DNA of 64,000 nucleotides from SG8-30 sp963695085 (GTDB taxonomy: Bacteria; Pseudomonadota; Gammaproteobacteria; Steroidobacterales; Steroidobacteraceae): the NCBI GenBank assembly GCA_963695085.1, contig CAVOFV010000008.1, forward strand, positions 434,001 through 498,000, in the 5' to 3' direction. The notes below the pieces were generated by a model. It searched no databases and was not told the origin of the DNA. It was given only the letters and a program-made list of their open reading frames with translations. Shown piece after piece: positions 1 to 8,940 of this stretch (position 1 is the first letter of the stretch; every line of letters begins with the position of its first letter). Position numbers and translations under genes: made by a program.

Positions 1-1155
1 GCCGGTCAGATCGACCGCCAGCGGATCACACGCGATACCAACACCGACCCACTCGATGGTCTCGTCGCCCGAAACAGGAGTCGGGCCAGCGAAGGTCATC
101 GGGATGTAGCCAATCCGTGTGCCGTTGACCGTAAAGTAGCTCAGGGTTACGTTGGAGTTGTCAAAGGACGCGACACCCAGCACCGCATCGCCCACGCCCG
201 GGGCGCCGGCCGCATACAGGCCGCTCGTACCGCTGTTGCCGATCGAGGCGACGACCACCACGCCTTCCTTGTTCAGGCGACGGGCGGCGACCGCGGTCGG
301 ATAGTCAGGCCACTGGAAGGATGAGCCGATGCTCATGTTCAGCACCTGCATGCCATCCTTCAGCGCAAGTTCCATTGCCTCGATCATGATGTCCGCGGTG
401 GTGGAGCCCTCACACCCGAACACGCGATAGGCGCCGAAAGTCACGTCAGGCGCGACGCCCTTGACGACGCCCTTGGCGCCCACGATGCCCGCCACGTGCG
501 TGCCGTGGCCCGCGCAGTCATCCGGATCATTGTCCGGAGTCGGGATCGGGTTGTAACTGGCTGCGGTCGGGTCGGCGTTGAACGCATCGCCGACCAGGTC
601 ATAGCCGAAGGCAACGCGACAGCCAGGACCGAAGCAACCGCCGAGGTCGGGGTGGTCATAGTCGATGCCGGTGTCCATCACGGCGACCTTGATACCCTTG
701 CCGGTGAGCCCGAGTGAATCCTGCGCGACATTGGCGCCAGTCATTCTGATGGCAGCGGCAAGATCAGGTGCCGCGCCACCAGGCATCCGCTCAACCAGCG
801 GCATCTGGATCACTTCAACCGGCCAGATCGCCTTGACGCCAGGAAGCTGCTTCAGCTTGGCTCGATTGGCCGCGTCAATTTCCACCGAATAGCCATTGAA
901 CAGGGTGCTGAAAGAGCGGCGTTGTGTGAAATTCACACCGTCCGCATCGGCGGCGCGCATGAACGCGGCCTGTTCGGCGCCCACGGCACGCGAACTGCCG
1001 CCGTCGATGGTCGGGTTCCCCGACAGCTCGACGAACCACAGGTTGCCGCCCTCGGCGGCCGATACAGGCACAGCTTCCTGTGCCTGCGCAGACGCAAGGC
1101 CGAACGACAGCACGATCGCGCTGGCCGCCAGCTTCGCTGTTAGCGACTTCTTCAT
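1..1155 (-). CDS. Secreted subtilisin-like (S8) serine protease, 3' end cut by window edge
   Basis: The reading frame runs from an ATG at 1155 through the left edge of the window, giving 385 visible residues. A Sec signal peptide (MKKSLTAK, hydrophobic core, cleavage near AQAQ) is followed by an I9-like propeptide. The S8 domain then begins with the catalytic Asp in DTGID (about residue 161) and the catalytic His in GHGTHVAG (about residue 217). The Asn of the oxyanion hole lies in SIGNSG. The last visible residues (EWVGVGIACDPLAVDLTG) resemble the start of a PA insertion, so the catalytic Ser must lie beyond the edge. The ATG at 1155 is preferred over an in-frame ATG at 1170 because GGAG sits about 8 nt before it and the signal peptide then starts normally. 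Expected role: extracellular proteolysis. Confidence 0.9.
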   Translation of the reverse strand, partial: MKKSLTAKLAASAIVLSFGLASAQAQEAVPVSAAEGGNLWFVELSGNPTIDGGSSRAVGAEQAAFMRAADADGVNFTQRRSFSTLFNGYSVEIDAANRAKLKQLPGVKAIWPVEVIQMPLVERMPGGAAPDLAAAIRMTGANVAQDSLGLTGKGIKVAVMDTGIDYDHPDLGGCFGPGCRVAFGYDLVGDAFNADPTAASYNPIPTPDNDPDDCAGHGTHVAGIVGAKGVVKGVAPDVTFGAYRVFGCEGSTTADIMIEAMELALKDGMQVLNMSIGSSFQWPDYPTAVAARRLNKEGVVVVASIGNSGTSGLYAAGAPGVGDAVLGVASFDNSNVTLSYFTVNGTRIGYIPMTFAGPTPVSGDETIEWVGVGIACDPLAVDLTG

Positions 1156-1522
1156 TGATTGAGGCTCCATGTGTCGGCGTTGCGACGCTTCCCGTCGTCG
1201 CGAGCCTGGCAAGTTCAGTTTCGGGATTGCCGGACCAGGGCAAGGATCGAAACCCGAGACCTGTGGAAGCCATGCAAGTCCGAAACAGTTCCCCTGATCC
1301 CCGGCACTCTGGGGCGCCGTAAACTCAGTTGCGGAACTTATAGCACCGACTGAAGCTCAGGCCACGAATTATTTCTCTGCCGTCGCCGTCATTTGGCGAT
1401 GCAGGATTGACATAACATGGCGCCGGTCCAGACGCTGAATACCGGCCGCGGCAGGTACAATTGCGCCGCCGTACGCGGCCTGTGCGCCGGGCGTTGATTT
1501 CTCTCGCTTTTTGGGACCACCG
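1156..1522. other. Divergent intergenic region between the protease and mscS
   Basis: About 370 bases with no convincing gene. It must hold both divergent promoters. TTGACA is visible on the plus strand at 1407-1412 and TACAAT at 1456-1461, but they are too far apart (43 bases) to form one promoter. TACAAT alone would place transcription start some 55 bases before mscS. Nothing else stands out. Confidence 0.4.
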
Positions 1523-2587
1523 ATGAACGCATTCACAGACGTCGGCAGCCGCCTGTTCCTGGACAACGACCTGCGCTCCTGGATCATCGCGGCCGCGCAA
1601 TTCGCGGTGTGGTTCACCGTGCTGCCGCTGCTGCGGGCCTTCATCACGCGCCGCGTCAAGGCGCTGGCGCCGGAGCAGTCGGCCGCGCCGCTCGAGCTGG
1701 TGCTGGCCCTGCTCAAGAAGACCACGCGGCTGTTCCTGGTGGTCGTGGCCACCTGGCTGGCGCTGCGCTGGCTGACCATCCCCGATCAGTTCGACCGCTG
1801 GATCATGGCGGCGCTGCTGCTCGTCCTGTGGCTGCAGGTTGCCCGGTGGGGCACCGCGACGGTGAATTACCTCATCGAGCAGCGCCGCAGGCGCGACGAG
1901 ACGGCGACCGAGGGGGCCGCCAGCCTCAACATCCTGCGCTTCGTCGGCGTGGCGCTGGTCTGGGTCGTCGCCTTCCTGATGCTGCTGGCCAACCTCGGCA
2001 TCAACATCACGACGCTGATCGCCGGCCTCGGCATCGGCGGCATCGCCATCGCGCTGGCGGTGCAGAACGTGCTGGGCGACCTGCTCGCCTCGCTGTCCAT
2101 CGCGCTGGACAAGCCGTTCAAGGTCGGCGACTTCCTGACCATCGGCGAGGAGAAAGGGCACGGTCGAGCACATCGGCATCAAGAGCACGCGGCTGCGCTC
2201 GATCTCGGGCGAGCAGATCGTCATGTCGAACAGCGACCTGCTGTCGAGCCGGGTGCGCAATTTCGGGCTGCTGTTCGAGCGCCGCATCAACTTCAAGATC
2301 GGCATCGTCTACGAGACGCCGCGCGAGAAGATCGAGCGGGTGCCGAAGATCCTCGAATCGGTCATCCGCGCGCAGCCCAGGGCGCGCTTCGACCGCGCGC
2401 ATTTCACGGCGTTTGGCGACTTCTCGCTGAACTTCGAGGCGGTGTATTTCGTGCTCGACCCGGCCTACGGGACCTACATGGACACCCAGCAGGCGATCAA
2501 CCTGGCGCTCCTCGAGGAGTTCCAGAAGGCGGGGATCGAGTTCGCCTACCCGACGGTGGTGCAGTACAACGCGGAGATGAGGAAGAG

Positions 2588-2591
<4 letters not shown>
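1523..2591 (+). CDS. MscS-family mechanosensitive channel, apparent +1 frameshift
   Basis: A small-conductance mechanosensitive channel that would release osmolytes on hypo-osmotic shock. The N-terminal part has four or five membrane helices, the last being the Gly/Ala-rich pore helix (GIGGIAIALAVQNVLGDLL). The beta domain follows (DKPFKVGDFLTIG). The frame breaks at a run of three G at 2156-2158: removing one G restores GTVEHIGIKSTRLRSISGEQ and joins the downstream frame beginning MSNSDLLSSRVRNFG, which runs to TAG at 2589-2591. The corrected protein is about 355 residues. Start: ATG at 1523. The 3' end overlaps the convergent pyrD stop. The frameshift is probably a consensus error, since pyrD next door shows the same problem, but a pseudogene cannot be excluded. 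Confidence 0.75.
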
Positions 2592-3533
<942 letters not shown>

Positions 3534-3537
<4 letters not shown>

Positions 3538-4724
3538 GGCAGGTGCGGGGCGATCAGCTTCGCGACGTGCGCGATGCGGTCCTCGCCGAGGCCGGCGATG
3601 TTCATGCGGCTGTCGGCGCCGATGTAGACATGGTGCTGCTCGCGCAGCGCGCGCACCGTCTCGGGCGGCAGGCCGAGCAGCGAGAACATGCCGCGCTGGC
3701 TGGTCAGCCACGCCAGGTCCTGCCCGGCGCGGACCCGGTTGATTTCCGCGGCGAACGACCCGCGCAGGGTGCGGATGCGCGCCGCCATCGCGGCCAGTTC
3801 CTTGCGCCACTGCGTCGCGAGAGCGGCGTGCGACAGGATGCGCTCGACGATCAGGCCGCCGTGCGCCGGCGGCATGGAGTACATGGAGCGCGCCGCCTTG
3901 TTGACCTGGCTCTCGATGGCCTTTGCGCGATCGGCGTTCTCGCCCATCACGATCAGTGCGCCGGTGCGTTCGCGGTACAGGCCGAAACTCTTCGAGCACG
4001 ACATCGCGACCAGCATTTCCGGCATGCGGCGCGCCGCTTCGCGGATCACCCGGGCGTCCTCGTCGATGCCGTCGGCCAGGCCCTGGTAGGCGATGTCGAA
4101 GAATGGCACCAGGCGCCGCCGCGCGATGACCTCCAGGATGGCGGCCCACTGTTCGCGATCGGGATCCACGCCGGTCGGGTTGTGCGCCGAAGCCTGCAGC
4201 ATGACCAGCGATCCGCCCGGCACGCGATCGAGCTTGTCGACCATGGCCTGCACCTGCAGCGAGCGGCTCGCCGGGTCGTAATACGGGTAGCGCTCGAGCT
4301 TCAGGCCGCCGCCCGACAGCAGCGGGCCATGGTTGGGCCAGGTCGGCTCGCTCAGGTAGATGACGGCGCCGGGTATCGCGCGGGTCGCGAGTTCCGCGCC
4401 GAGGCGCAGCGCGCCACAGCCGCCCGGCGTCTGGATGACCCCGCAGCGCTGGCGCAGGTCGCCGGCGTCGCTGCCCATGACCAGCCCGAAGATGGCTTCG
4501 CGGAAGCCGGGCGCGCCGGCGGGCGGCAGATACGACTTGGTGGACTGGGTCTCGACAATCTGCCGCTCGGCCTCGCGCACGGCGGCCATCACGGGCGTCT
4601 GACCGGCGGGATCGCGATACACGCCGATGCTGAGGTCCACCTTGTCCGGCGAAGGGTCCTCGCGGAAGGCGACCGACAGGCCGAGAATCGGGTCCGGGGG
4701 CAGGGTCTCGAGCGCGTCGAACAT
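3534..4724 (-). CDS. Class I aminotransferase of the AspC/TyrB type
   Basis: PLP-dependent transamination between aspartate or aromatic amino acids and 2-oxoglutarate. Its 396 residues are the usual size for type Ib enzymes. Visible features are DLSIGVYRD at the N-terminus, the PLP-phosphate and substrate segment SAHNPTG, FDIAYQG, and the Schiff-base Lys in SCSKSFGLYRERTG (about residue 245). ATG at 4724 is chosen over an in-frame GTG at 4730 because GAGGTG then serves as ribosome binding site. The gene overlaps pyrD by GTGA, so the two are probably co-translated. Sequence alone does not separate aspartate from aromatic preference. Confidence 0.9.
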
Positions 4725-4796
4725 GGGCACCTCGATGGCGGGCCGGTCGCGGCGGCGGCTGGCGCGCCGTGTATCTTACCCGCAAGGAATCGCGAG

Positions 4797-5276
4797 ATGT
4801 TCCACGTCATTCTCTACGAGCCGCAGATCCCGCCGAACAGCGGCAACGTCATGCGACTGTGCGCCAACACGGGCTCGACGCTGCACCTGGTGCACCCGCT
4901 CGGGTTCTCGCTCGACGACGCGCAGTTGCGGCGCGCGGGGCTCGACTACCGGGATATCGCCACGGTGCGCGAGCACCCGGACCTGGATGCCTGCCTGCGC
5001 AGCTTGCAGGGCGCGCGCGTATTCGCGATTGAAACGGTGGGCAGCCGGCTCTATGCCGAGGCGGCATTTCGCGCAGGCGACGCATTCCTGTTCGGGCGCG
5101 AGACGGTGGGACTGCCCGCGGACGTACTGGCGCGATTCGCGGCGGCAAACGTGTTGCGGCTGCCGATGCTGCCGGGCAACCGCAGCGTCAACCTGTCGAA
5201 TGCCGCCGCGATCGTGGTGTTCGAGGCCTGGCGGCAGTGCGGGTTTGCTACTCGGCCGACACCGCCCGGGTCATGA
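4797..5276 (+). CDS. trmL: tRNA (cytidine/uridine-34-2'-O)-methyltransferase TrmL
   Basis: SPOUT methyltransferase that methylates the ribose of nucleotide 34 in tRNA-Leu isoacceptors using S-adenosylmethionine. The 159-residue length is typical. Family signatures are MFHVILYEPQIPPNSGNVMRLCANTG at the N-terminus, the FGRETVGLP loop and the knot segment LPMLPGNRSVNLSNAAAIVVFE. AAGGA lies about 10 nt before the ATG. The 3' end overlaps the convergent gpsA by 29 nt. It diverges from the aminotransferase gene with about 70 bases between them. Confidence 0.95.
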   Translation: MFHVILYEPQIPPNSGNVMRLCANTGSTLHLVHPLGFSLDDAQLRRAGLDYRDIATVREHPDLDACLRSLQGARVFAIETVGSRLYAEAAFRAGDAFLFGRETVGLPADVLARFAAANVLRLPMLPGNRSVNLSNAAAIVVFEAWRQCGFATRPTPPGS

Positions 5277-6240
5277 GCGCCTCGACGGCGCGCCCGATGG
5301 GCATGCCCTCGTACAGGACCCTGTAGACATGTTCTGAAATGGGCATGTCCACGCCATGACGCACGGCCACCTCGCGCACGGCGCGCGCGGCGTGATGGCC
5401 CTCGACGACCTGGCCGATCTCGCGGATGGCGTCGTCGACGGGCCGGCCGCCGGCGATGGCCAGCCCGAAGCGGCGGTTGCGCGACAGGTCGTCCGTGCAG
5501 GTCAGGACCAGGTCGCCAAGCCCGGTCAGTCCCATGAACGTGTCGCGCTGTGCGCCGAGGGCGGTGCCCAGGCGGACCATCTCGGCGAGGCCGCGGGTGA
5601 TGAGGAATACCCGCGCGTTGGCGCCGAAGCCCATGCCGTCGGAGGCGCCGGCGGCGATCGCGATGACGTTCTTGACGGCGCCGCCGACCTCGACCCCCAG
5701 GATGTCCGCCTGCGTGTAGGCGCGCAGGTTCGGCGTGGACAGGCTGTGCGCCAGCTCGAATGCAAAATGCTCGTCCGGCGACGCGCAGGCGATGGCGGTC
5801 GGCAGGCCCAGACCGACTTCCTTCGCGAAGGTCGGGCCGGACAGCACGGCGATCGGCACATCCGGGCCGAGCACCTCGAGCGCCACCTGGTGCGGCAGCT
5901 TGCCCGTGGACAGCTCGAAGCCCTTGGTCGCCCATGCCACCCGTGCGCCGGCGCCCAGCAGCGGCTTGAGGCTGGTCAGCACCGCGCGCAGCGCGCTCGA
6001 TGGCACGACCAGCAGCACGTCCTCGGCGGTGGCGACCGCCTTGCCGAGGTCGGCCTCGATGACCAGCGCCGCGGGGAAAGCCGTGCCGGGCAGGTAGCGG
6101 TCGTTGCGGCGTTCGCGGGCCAGCTTGTGCGGCTCGTCCTCGGCGCGGCCCCACAGGACCGTCGGGCGCGCGGCGCGGGCGAACTGGATCGCGAGCGCGG
6201 TCCCCCACGATCCGGCGCCGAGGATGACGATCGGCTTCAT
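5248..6240 (-). CDS. gpsA: NAD(P)H-dependent glycerol-3-phosphate dehydrogenase
   Basis: Reduces dihydroxyacetone phosphate to sn-glycerol-3-phosphate for phospholipid synthesis. The Rossmann motif GAGSWGTALA is at residues 8-17, followed by the SGPTFAKEV segment, the catalytic Lys in GAVKNVIAIAAG and the substrate loop LGDLVLTCT. Length 330 residues, as expected. It is the last gene of the rhodanese-grxC-secB-gpsA unit, starting 22 nt after secB, the classical gammaproteobacterial order. Confidence 0.97.
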   Translation of the reverse strand: MKPIVILGAGSWGTALAIQFARAARPTVLWGRAEDEPHKLARERRNDRYLPGTAFPAALVIEADLGKAVATAEDVLLVVPSSALRAVLTSLKPLLGAGARVAWATKGFELSTGKLPHQVALEVLGPDVPIAVLSGPTFAKEVGLGLPTAIACASPDEHFAFELAHSLSTPNLRAYTQADILGVEVGGAVKNVIAIAAGASDGMGFGANARVFLITRGLAEMVRLGTALGAQRDTFMGLTGLGDLVLTCTDDLSRNRRFGLAIAGGRPVDDAIREIGQVVEGHHAARAVREVAVRHGVDMPISEHVYRVLYEGMPIGRAVEALMTRAVSAE

Positions 6241-6262
6241 GGGCCCGCCGCCGGCGCGCCGC

Positions 6263-6784
6263 TCAGTTGACCTGCTTGGGTGCTTCTTCTCCGGCGGCCG
6301 GCGCCGCCGCCTGGCGCGCCGCCTGTTCCTGCAGCGAACGCTCGTACAGCGCGTCGAAGTTCACTGGCGGCAGGAAGAACGGCGGGAAGCCACCCTTGCT
6401 GGTCATGTCGGACACGGTCTGCCTGACGTACGGGAACAGCACGTTCGGCGCGAATGAGCCGAGGATGCGGCGCGTGTCGTCGGCGCCAAAACCCTGGACC
6501 GTGAACACGCCGGCCTGCTTGACCTCGGCCAGGTAGACGGGCTGCGCGCCGCTCTTGGCCTCGAGCGTCACGGTCAGCACCACTTCGTGGACGCCGGTGC
6601 CGAGCACGCTCGAGGACGTGTTGAGGTTGAGCTGGATCTTCGGTTCCTGGTCCTGCGCCGGCACGAACGGGCCCTTCGGGGCCTCGAACGACAGGTCCTT
6701 CACATACACGCTCTGCAGCGCGACATTCGGCCCCTGCTCGGTGGTGCCGGCAGCATTGCCGTCCTGGGTCTTTTCTTCAGCCAT
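6263..6784 (-). CDS. secB: Protein-export chaperone SecB
   Basis: Cytosolic tetrameric chaperone that keeps preproteins unfolded and hands them to SecA. The core runs from QSVYVKDLSFEAP to the conserved segment NVLFPYVRQTVSDMTSKGGFPPFFLPPVNFDALY. The 173-residue protein has a low-complexity Ala/Glu C-terminus, as in many relatives. The ATG at 6784 has GAGG upstream; longer in-frame extensions lack the family start. It sits between grxC and gpsA. Confidence 0.97.
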   Translation of the reverse strand: MAEEKTQDGNAAGTTEQGPNVALQSVYVKDLSFEAPKGPFVPAQDQEPKIQLNLNTSSSVLGTGVHEVVLTVTLEAKSGAQPVYLAEVKQAGVFTVQGFGADDTRRILGSFAPNVLFPYVRQTVSDMTSKGGFPPFFLPPVNFDALYERSLQEQAARQAAAPAAGEEAPKQVN

Positions 6785-6836
6785 GGGATCCTCGGTGGTT
6801 GGCGATTGCCTTGGTAGAAAATGAAATAGTGGCGGG

Positions 6837-7103
6837 TCAGCCCGCCGCCTCGAGCAGCTTGTCCAGCTCGCCATCGCGCTCGGCCGCGACGAGTTCGTCG
6901 AACCCGCCCAGGTGCCGCTCGCCGATGAAGACCTGCGGCACGGTGCGCCGGCCGCTGCGTGCGACCATTTCGTCGCGCAGGCCTGGCCCATCGCCGACGT
7001 CGATTTCACGGAAAGCGACATTGTTGCGGGCCAGCAGCGCCTTGGCCTGCATGCAGAAGCCGCACCAGCCGGTCGTGTAGATCGTGACGGGGGTGTCGCC
7101 CAC
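6837..7103 (-). CDS. grxC: Glutaredoxin 3
   Basis: Small thiol-disulfide oxidoreductase of 88 residues. The active site is CGFC (residues 14-17) rather than the common CPYC; both Cys are present, so dithiol chemistry is possible. The GSH-binding TVPQVFIGERHLGG segment is intact. Start is GTG at 7103, four bases after the rhodanese stop, so translation is probably coupled. This is the second gene of the rhodanese-grxC-secB-gpsA unit. Confidence 0.93.
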   Translation of the reverse strand: MGDTPVTIYTTGWCGFCMQAKALLARNNVAFREIDVGDGPGLRDEMVARSGRRTVPQVFIGERHLGGFDELVAAERDGELDKLLEAAG

Positions 7104-7107
7104 GGGA

Positions 7108-7530
7108 TCAGCCCTTGACCAGCGGCAGGTTGTCCTGGCGCCAGGCCGCGAGTCCGCCGCGCAGGTTGTAGACGCTCTTGAAGCCCAGCCGCAGGAGCGT
7201 GCGCGCTGCCGCGGCCGACGTCGTACCGTTGTCGCAGCAGACGATCACGATGCGGTCCTGCAGCTTGTCCAGCGACTTGGCGCCGTCCGCGATCTGGTCC
7301 GCGGGCACGCTGCGGGCGCCGGCGATGTGGCCATCCTTGAACTGGTTCGCGGCACGCACGTCGAGCAGCGTCGCGCCATCGTTCATCAGCCGCACCGCGC
7401 CGCCCGAGGAGACCGTGGCCGACGCGTTGGCGCGCTGGCGCAGTTCGTAACCGAGCACGATGACGGCGGCCAGCACCGCGGCACCGGTCAGCAGCGGGTG
7501 GTTACTGGCGTATTCGAGCAATCGGTCCAT
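7108..7530 (-). CDS. Membrane-anchored rhodanese-like sulfurtransferase (YibN type)
   Basis: 140 residues with one N-terminal membrane helix (LLTGAAVLAAVIVLGYEL) and a single rhodanese domain (LLDVRAANQFKDGHIAGARSVP). The catalytic loop is CDNGTTS, preceded by a second Cys (residues 98-99). Orthologues always precede grxC-secB. The physiological sulfur or redox substrate is unknown. ATG at 7530 was chosen; a longer start at 7557 would only add residues before the helix. A strong extended -10 promoter lies upstream at 7579-7587. Confidence 0.88.
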   Translation of the reverse strand: MDRLLEYASNHPLLTGAAVLAAVIVLGYELRQRANASATVSSGGAVRLMNDGATLLDVRAANQFKDGHIAGARSVPADQIADGAKSLDKLQDRIVIVCCDNGTTSAAAARTLLRLGFKSVYNLRGGLAAWRQDNLPLVKG

Positions 7531-7578
7531 GCGGGGCCTGCAAATAAATGCGGGCACCAGCCCGCAGTACAGCCCGGC

Positions 7579-7587
7579 ATTATAACA
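7579..7587 (-). promoter_or_regulatory. Extended -10 promoter for rhodanese-grxC-secB-gpsA
   Basis: On the minus strand the sequence reads TGTTATAAT: a perfect TATAAT with the TGn extension. No good -35 is visible at the usual distance, which an extended -10 can tolerate. It would start transcription about 40 bases before the rhodanese ATG at 7530. Confidence 0.6.
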
Positions 7588-7698
7588 GTGCCCCGCGGCG
7601 GACGATCTGCCCGGGAACCTGCCAAAAACAACGGCTTAGGCGCCCCGCGCCGGCGGCTGTCCGGTACCATGGCCGCTGCTTTCACCGATCGGGTCGCC

Positions 7699-8832
7699 AT
7701 GCGTTGCCTGCCGCTGCTCCTGCTCCTGCTCGCGCTCGCGGTCCCCGCCCGGTCCGCTCCGGCCAACCCTGCCGCCGACCTGCAGCGGGTGCAGCAGCGC
7801 ATCGAACAACTGCAAAAGGCGATCCGCGACGATACGGCGCGCCGCGACAAGCTGACCACGGCGCTGCGCGATGCCGAGGAGCAGGTCCGTGCCGCCCGGC
7901 AACGGCACGCCGCGGCCCGCGAAATGGTCGGCGACAGTGACCGCCGCCTGCGCGAAATCGCCGCCGAGCAGACCCGCAACGAGCAGTTGCTGGTCGAGCA
8001 ACGCGATGCGCTGGCCGCACAGCTGCGGGCTGCGTACGTGGCGGGCCGCGAAGAGCACCTCAAGTTGCTGTTGAGCCAGAAGGACCCGACCGCGCTGGGC
8101 CGCACGCTGGTGTATTACTCGTATTTCGGCCAGGCGCGCGCCGGCAAGATCGCGGAAATCGAGAGCGCCGTGCGGCGGCTCGAGGAGCTCGCGACGGAAG
8201 AACAGGCGGAGCGCGCGCGGCTGGGCGAGCGCGAGGCGGACAGCGCGCGGGAACTGGCGGCGGTCGAGGCGGCGCGCCAGGATCGCGGCCGGGCACTGGT
8301 CGCGCTCAACGGCCAGATCAAGTCGCGCGGCGACGAGATTGCGCGCCTCAAGCGCCAGGCCGCGGCACTGGAAAAGCTGGTGGCCGACCTGCGCAAGGCG
8401 CTGGACCGGGCGCCGGCGCCAGGCGGGCAGCCGTTCGAAAGAGTGCGTGGCAAGCTGCCGTGGCCGGTTCCGGGCCGCATCGTCGCGCAGTTCGGGCAGT
8501 CGCGGGGTGGCGGCCTGAAGTGGACCGGTGTGCGGATCGCCACCGAGCGCGGCACCGAAGTGCGGGCACCGTATTCCGGGCGTGTCGTGTACTCGGACTG
8601 GCTGCCAGGGCTGGGCTTGCTGCTGATCATCGATCACGGTGGGAGCTACATGACGCTCTACGGCCATAATGACCAGCTTTTCAAGGGCTTGGGCGAAAGC
8701 GTCGCCGCCGGGGAAGTGGTGGCAACGGTCGGTGACAGCGGCGGGCAGTCGCGGCCGGAACTGTATCTGGAAGTGCGCAAGGGTACGGTGGCGCAGGATC
8801 CGCGGCGCTGGTTCCGCGGCGGGCCGCCCTGA
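7699..8832 (+). CDS. envC: EnvC-type amidase activator with degenerate LytM (M23) domain
   Basis: Periplasmic regulator that activates N-acetylmuramoyl-L-alanine amidases at the division site. A signal peptide (MRCLPLLLLLLALAVPARSA) is followed by a long coiled coil (about residues 25-230, Glu/Arg/Ala-rich heptads) and a C-terminal LytM domain. The metal-binding HxxxD and HxH positions of active M23 enzymes are replaced (GVRIATERGT, ELYLEV), as in EnvC, so it should activate rather than cut. 377 residues from ATG 7699; the in-frame ATG at 7669 would spoil the signal peptide. It diverges from the rhodanese gene and precedes c-di-GMP genes and ctpA. Confidence 0.9.
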   Translation: MRCLPLLLLLLALAVPARSAPANPAADLQRVQQRIEQLQKAIRDDTARRDKLTTALRDAEEQVRAARQRHAAAREMVGDSDRRLREIAAEQTRNEQLLVEQRDALAAQLRAAYVAGREEHLKLLLSQKDPTALGRTLVYYSYFGQARAGKIAEIESAVRRLEELATEEQAERARLGEREADSARELAAVEAARQDRGRALVALNGQIKSRGDEIARLKRQAAALEKLVADLRKALDRAPAPGGQPFERVRGKLPWPVPGRIVAQFGQSRGGGLKWTGVRIATERGTEVRAPYSGRVVYSDWLPGLGLLLIIDHGGSYMTLYGHNDQLFKGLGESVAAGEVVATVGDSGGQSRPELYLEVRKGTVAQDPRRWFRGGPP

Positions 8833-8940
8833 GGCGCGGGAACTGCGGATTACGTCAAAGACGCGGCGCCGCGCCGTGGCTCAGGCTTGCAGGGAATACC
8901 GGCCCTGCAGGGGGGCTGGCATGGGCATGGAAGGAACAAG

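Noticed and set aside
1407..1461. TTGACA ... TACAAT as one promoter for mscS
   Set aside because: The spacing is 43 bases, far from 16-18. Only the TACAAT may be functional.
2150..2165. Programmed frameshift in mscS
   Set aside because: The site AGAAAGGGCA is not a known slippery sequence, MscS channels are not known to need one, and the neighbouring pyrD shows similar insertions, which favours sequence error.
7531..7698. Missing gpmI between rhodanese and envC
   Set aside because: In E. coli a phosphoglycerate mutase gene lies here. Its absence is common in other gammaproteobacteria, so it is not remarkable.
7699..8832. Active M23 endopeptidase
   Set aside because: The metal ligands of M23 enzymes are absent from the LytM domain; the coiled coil and gene context match EnvC, a non-catalytic activator.
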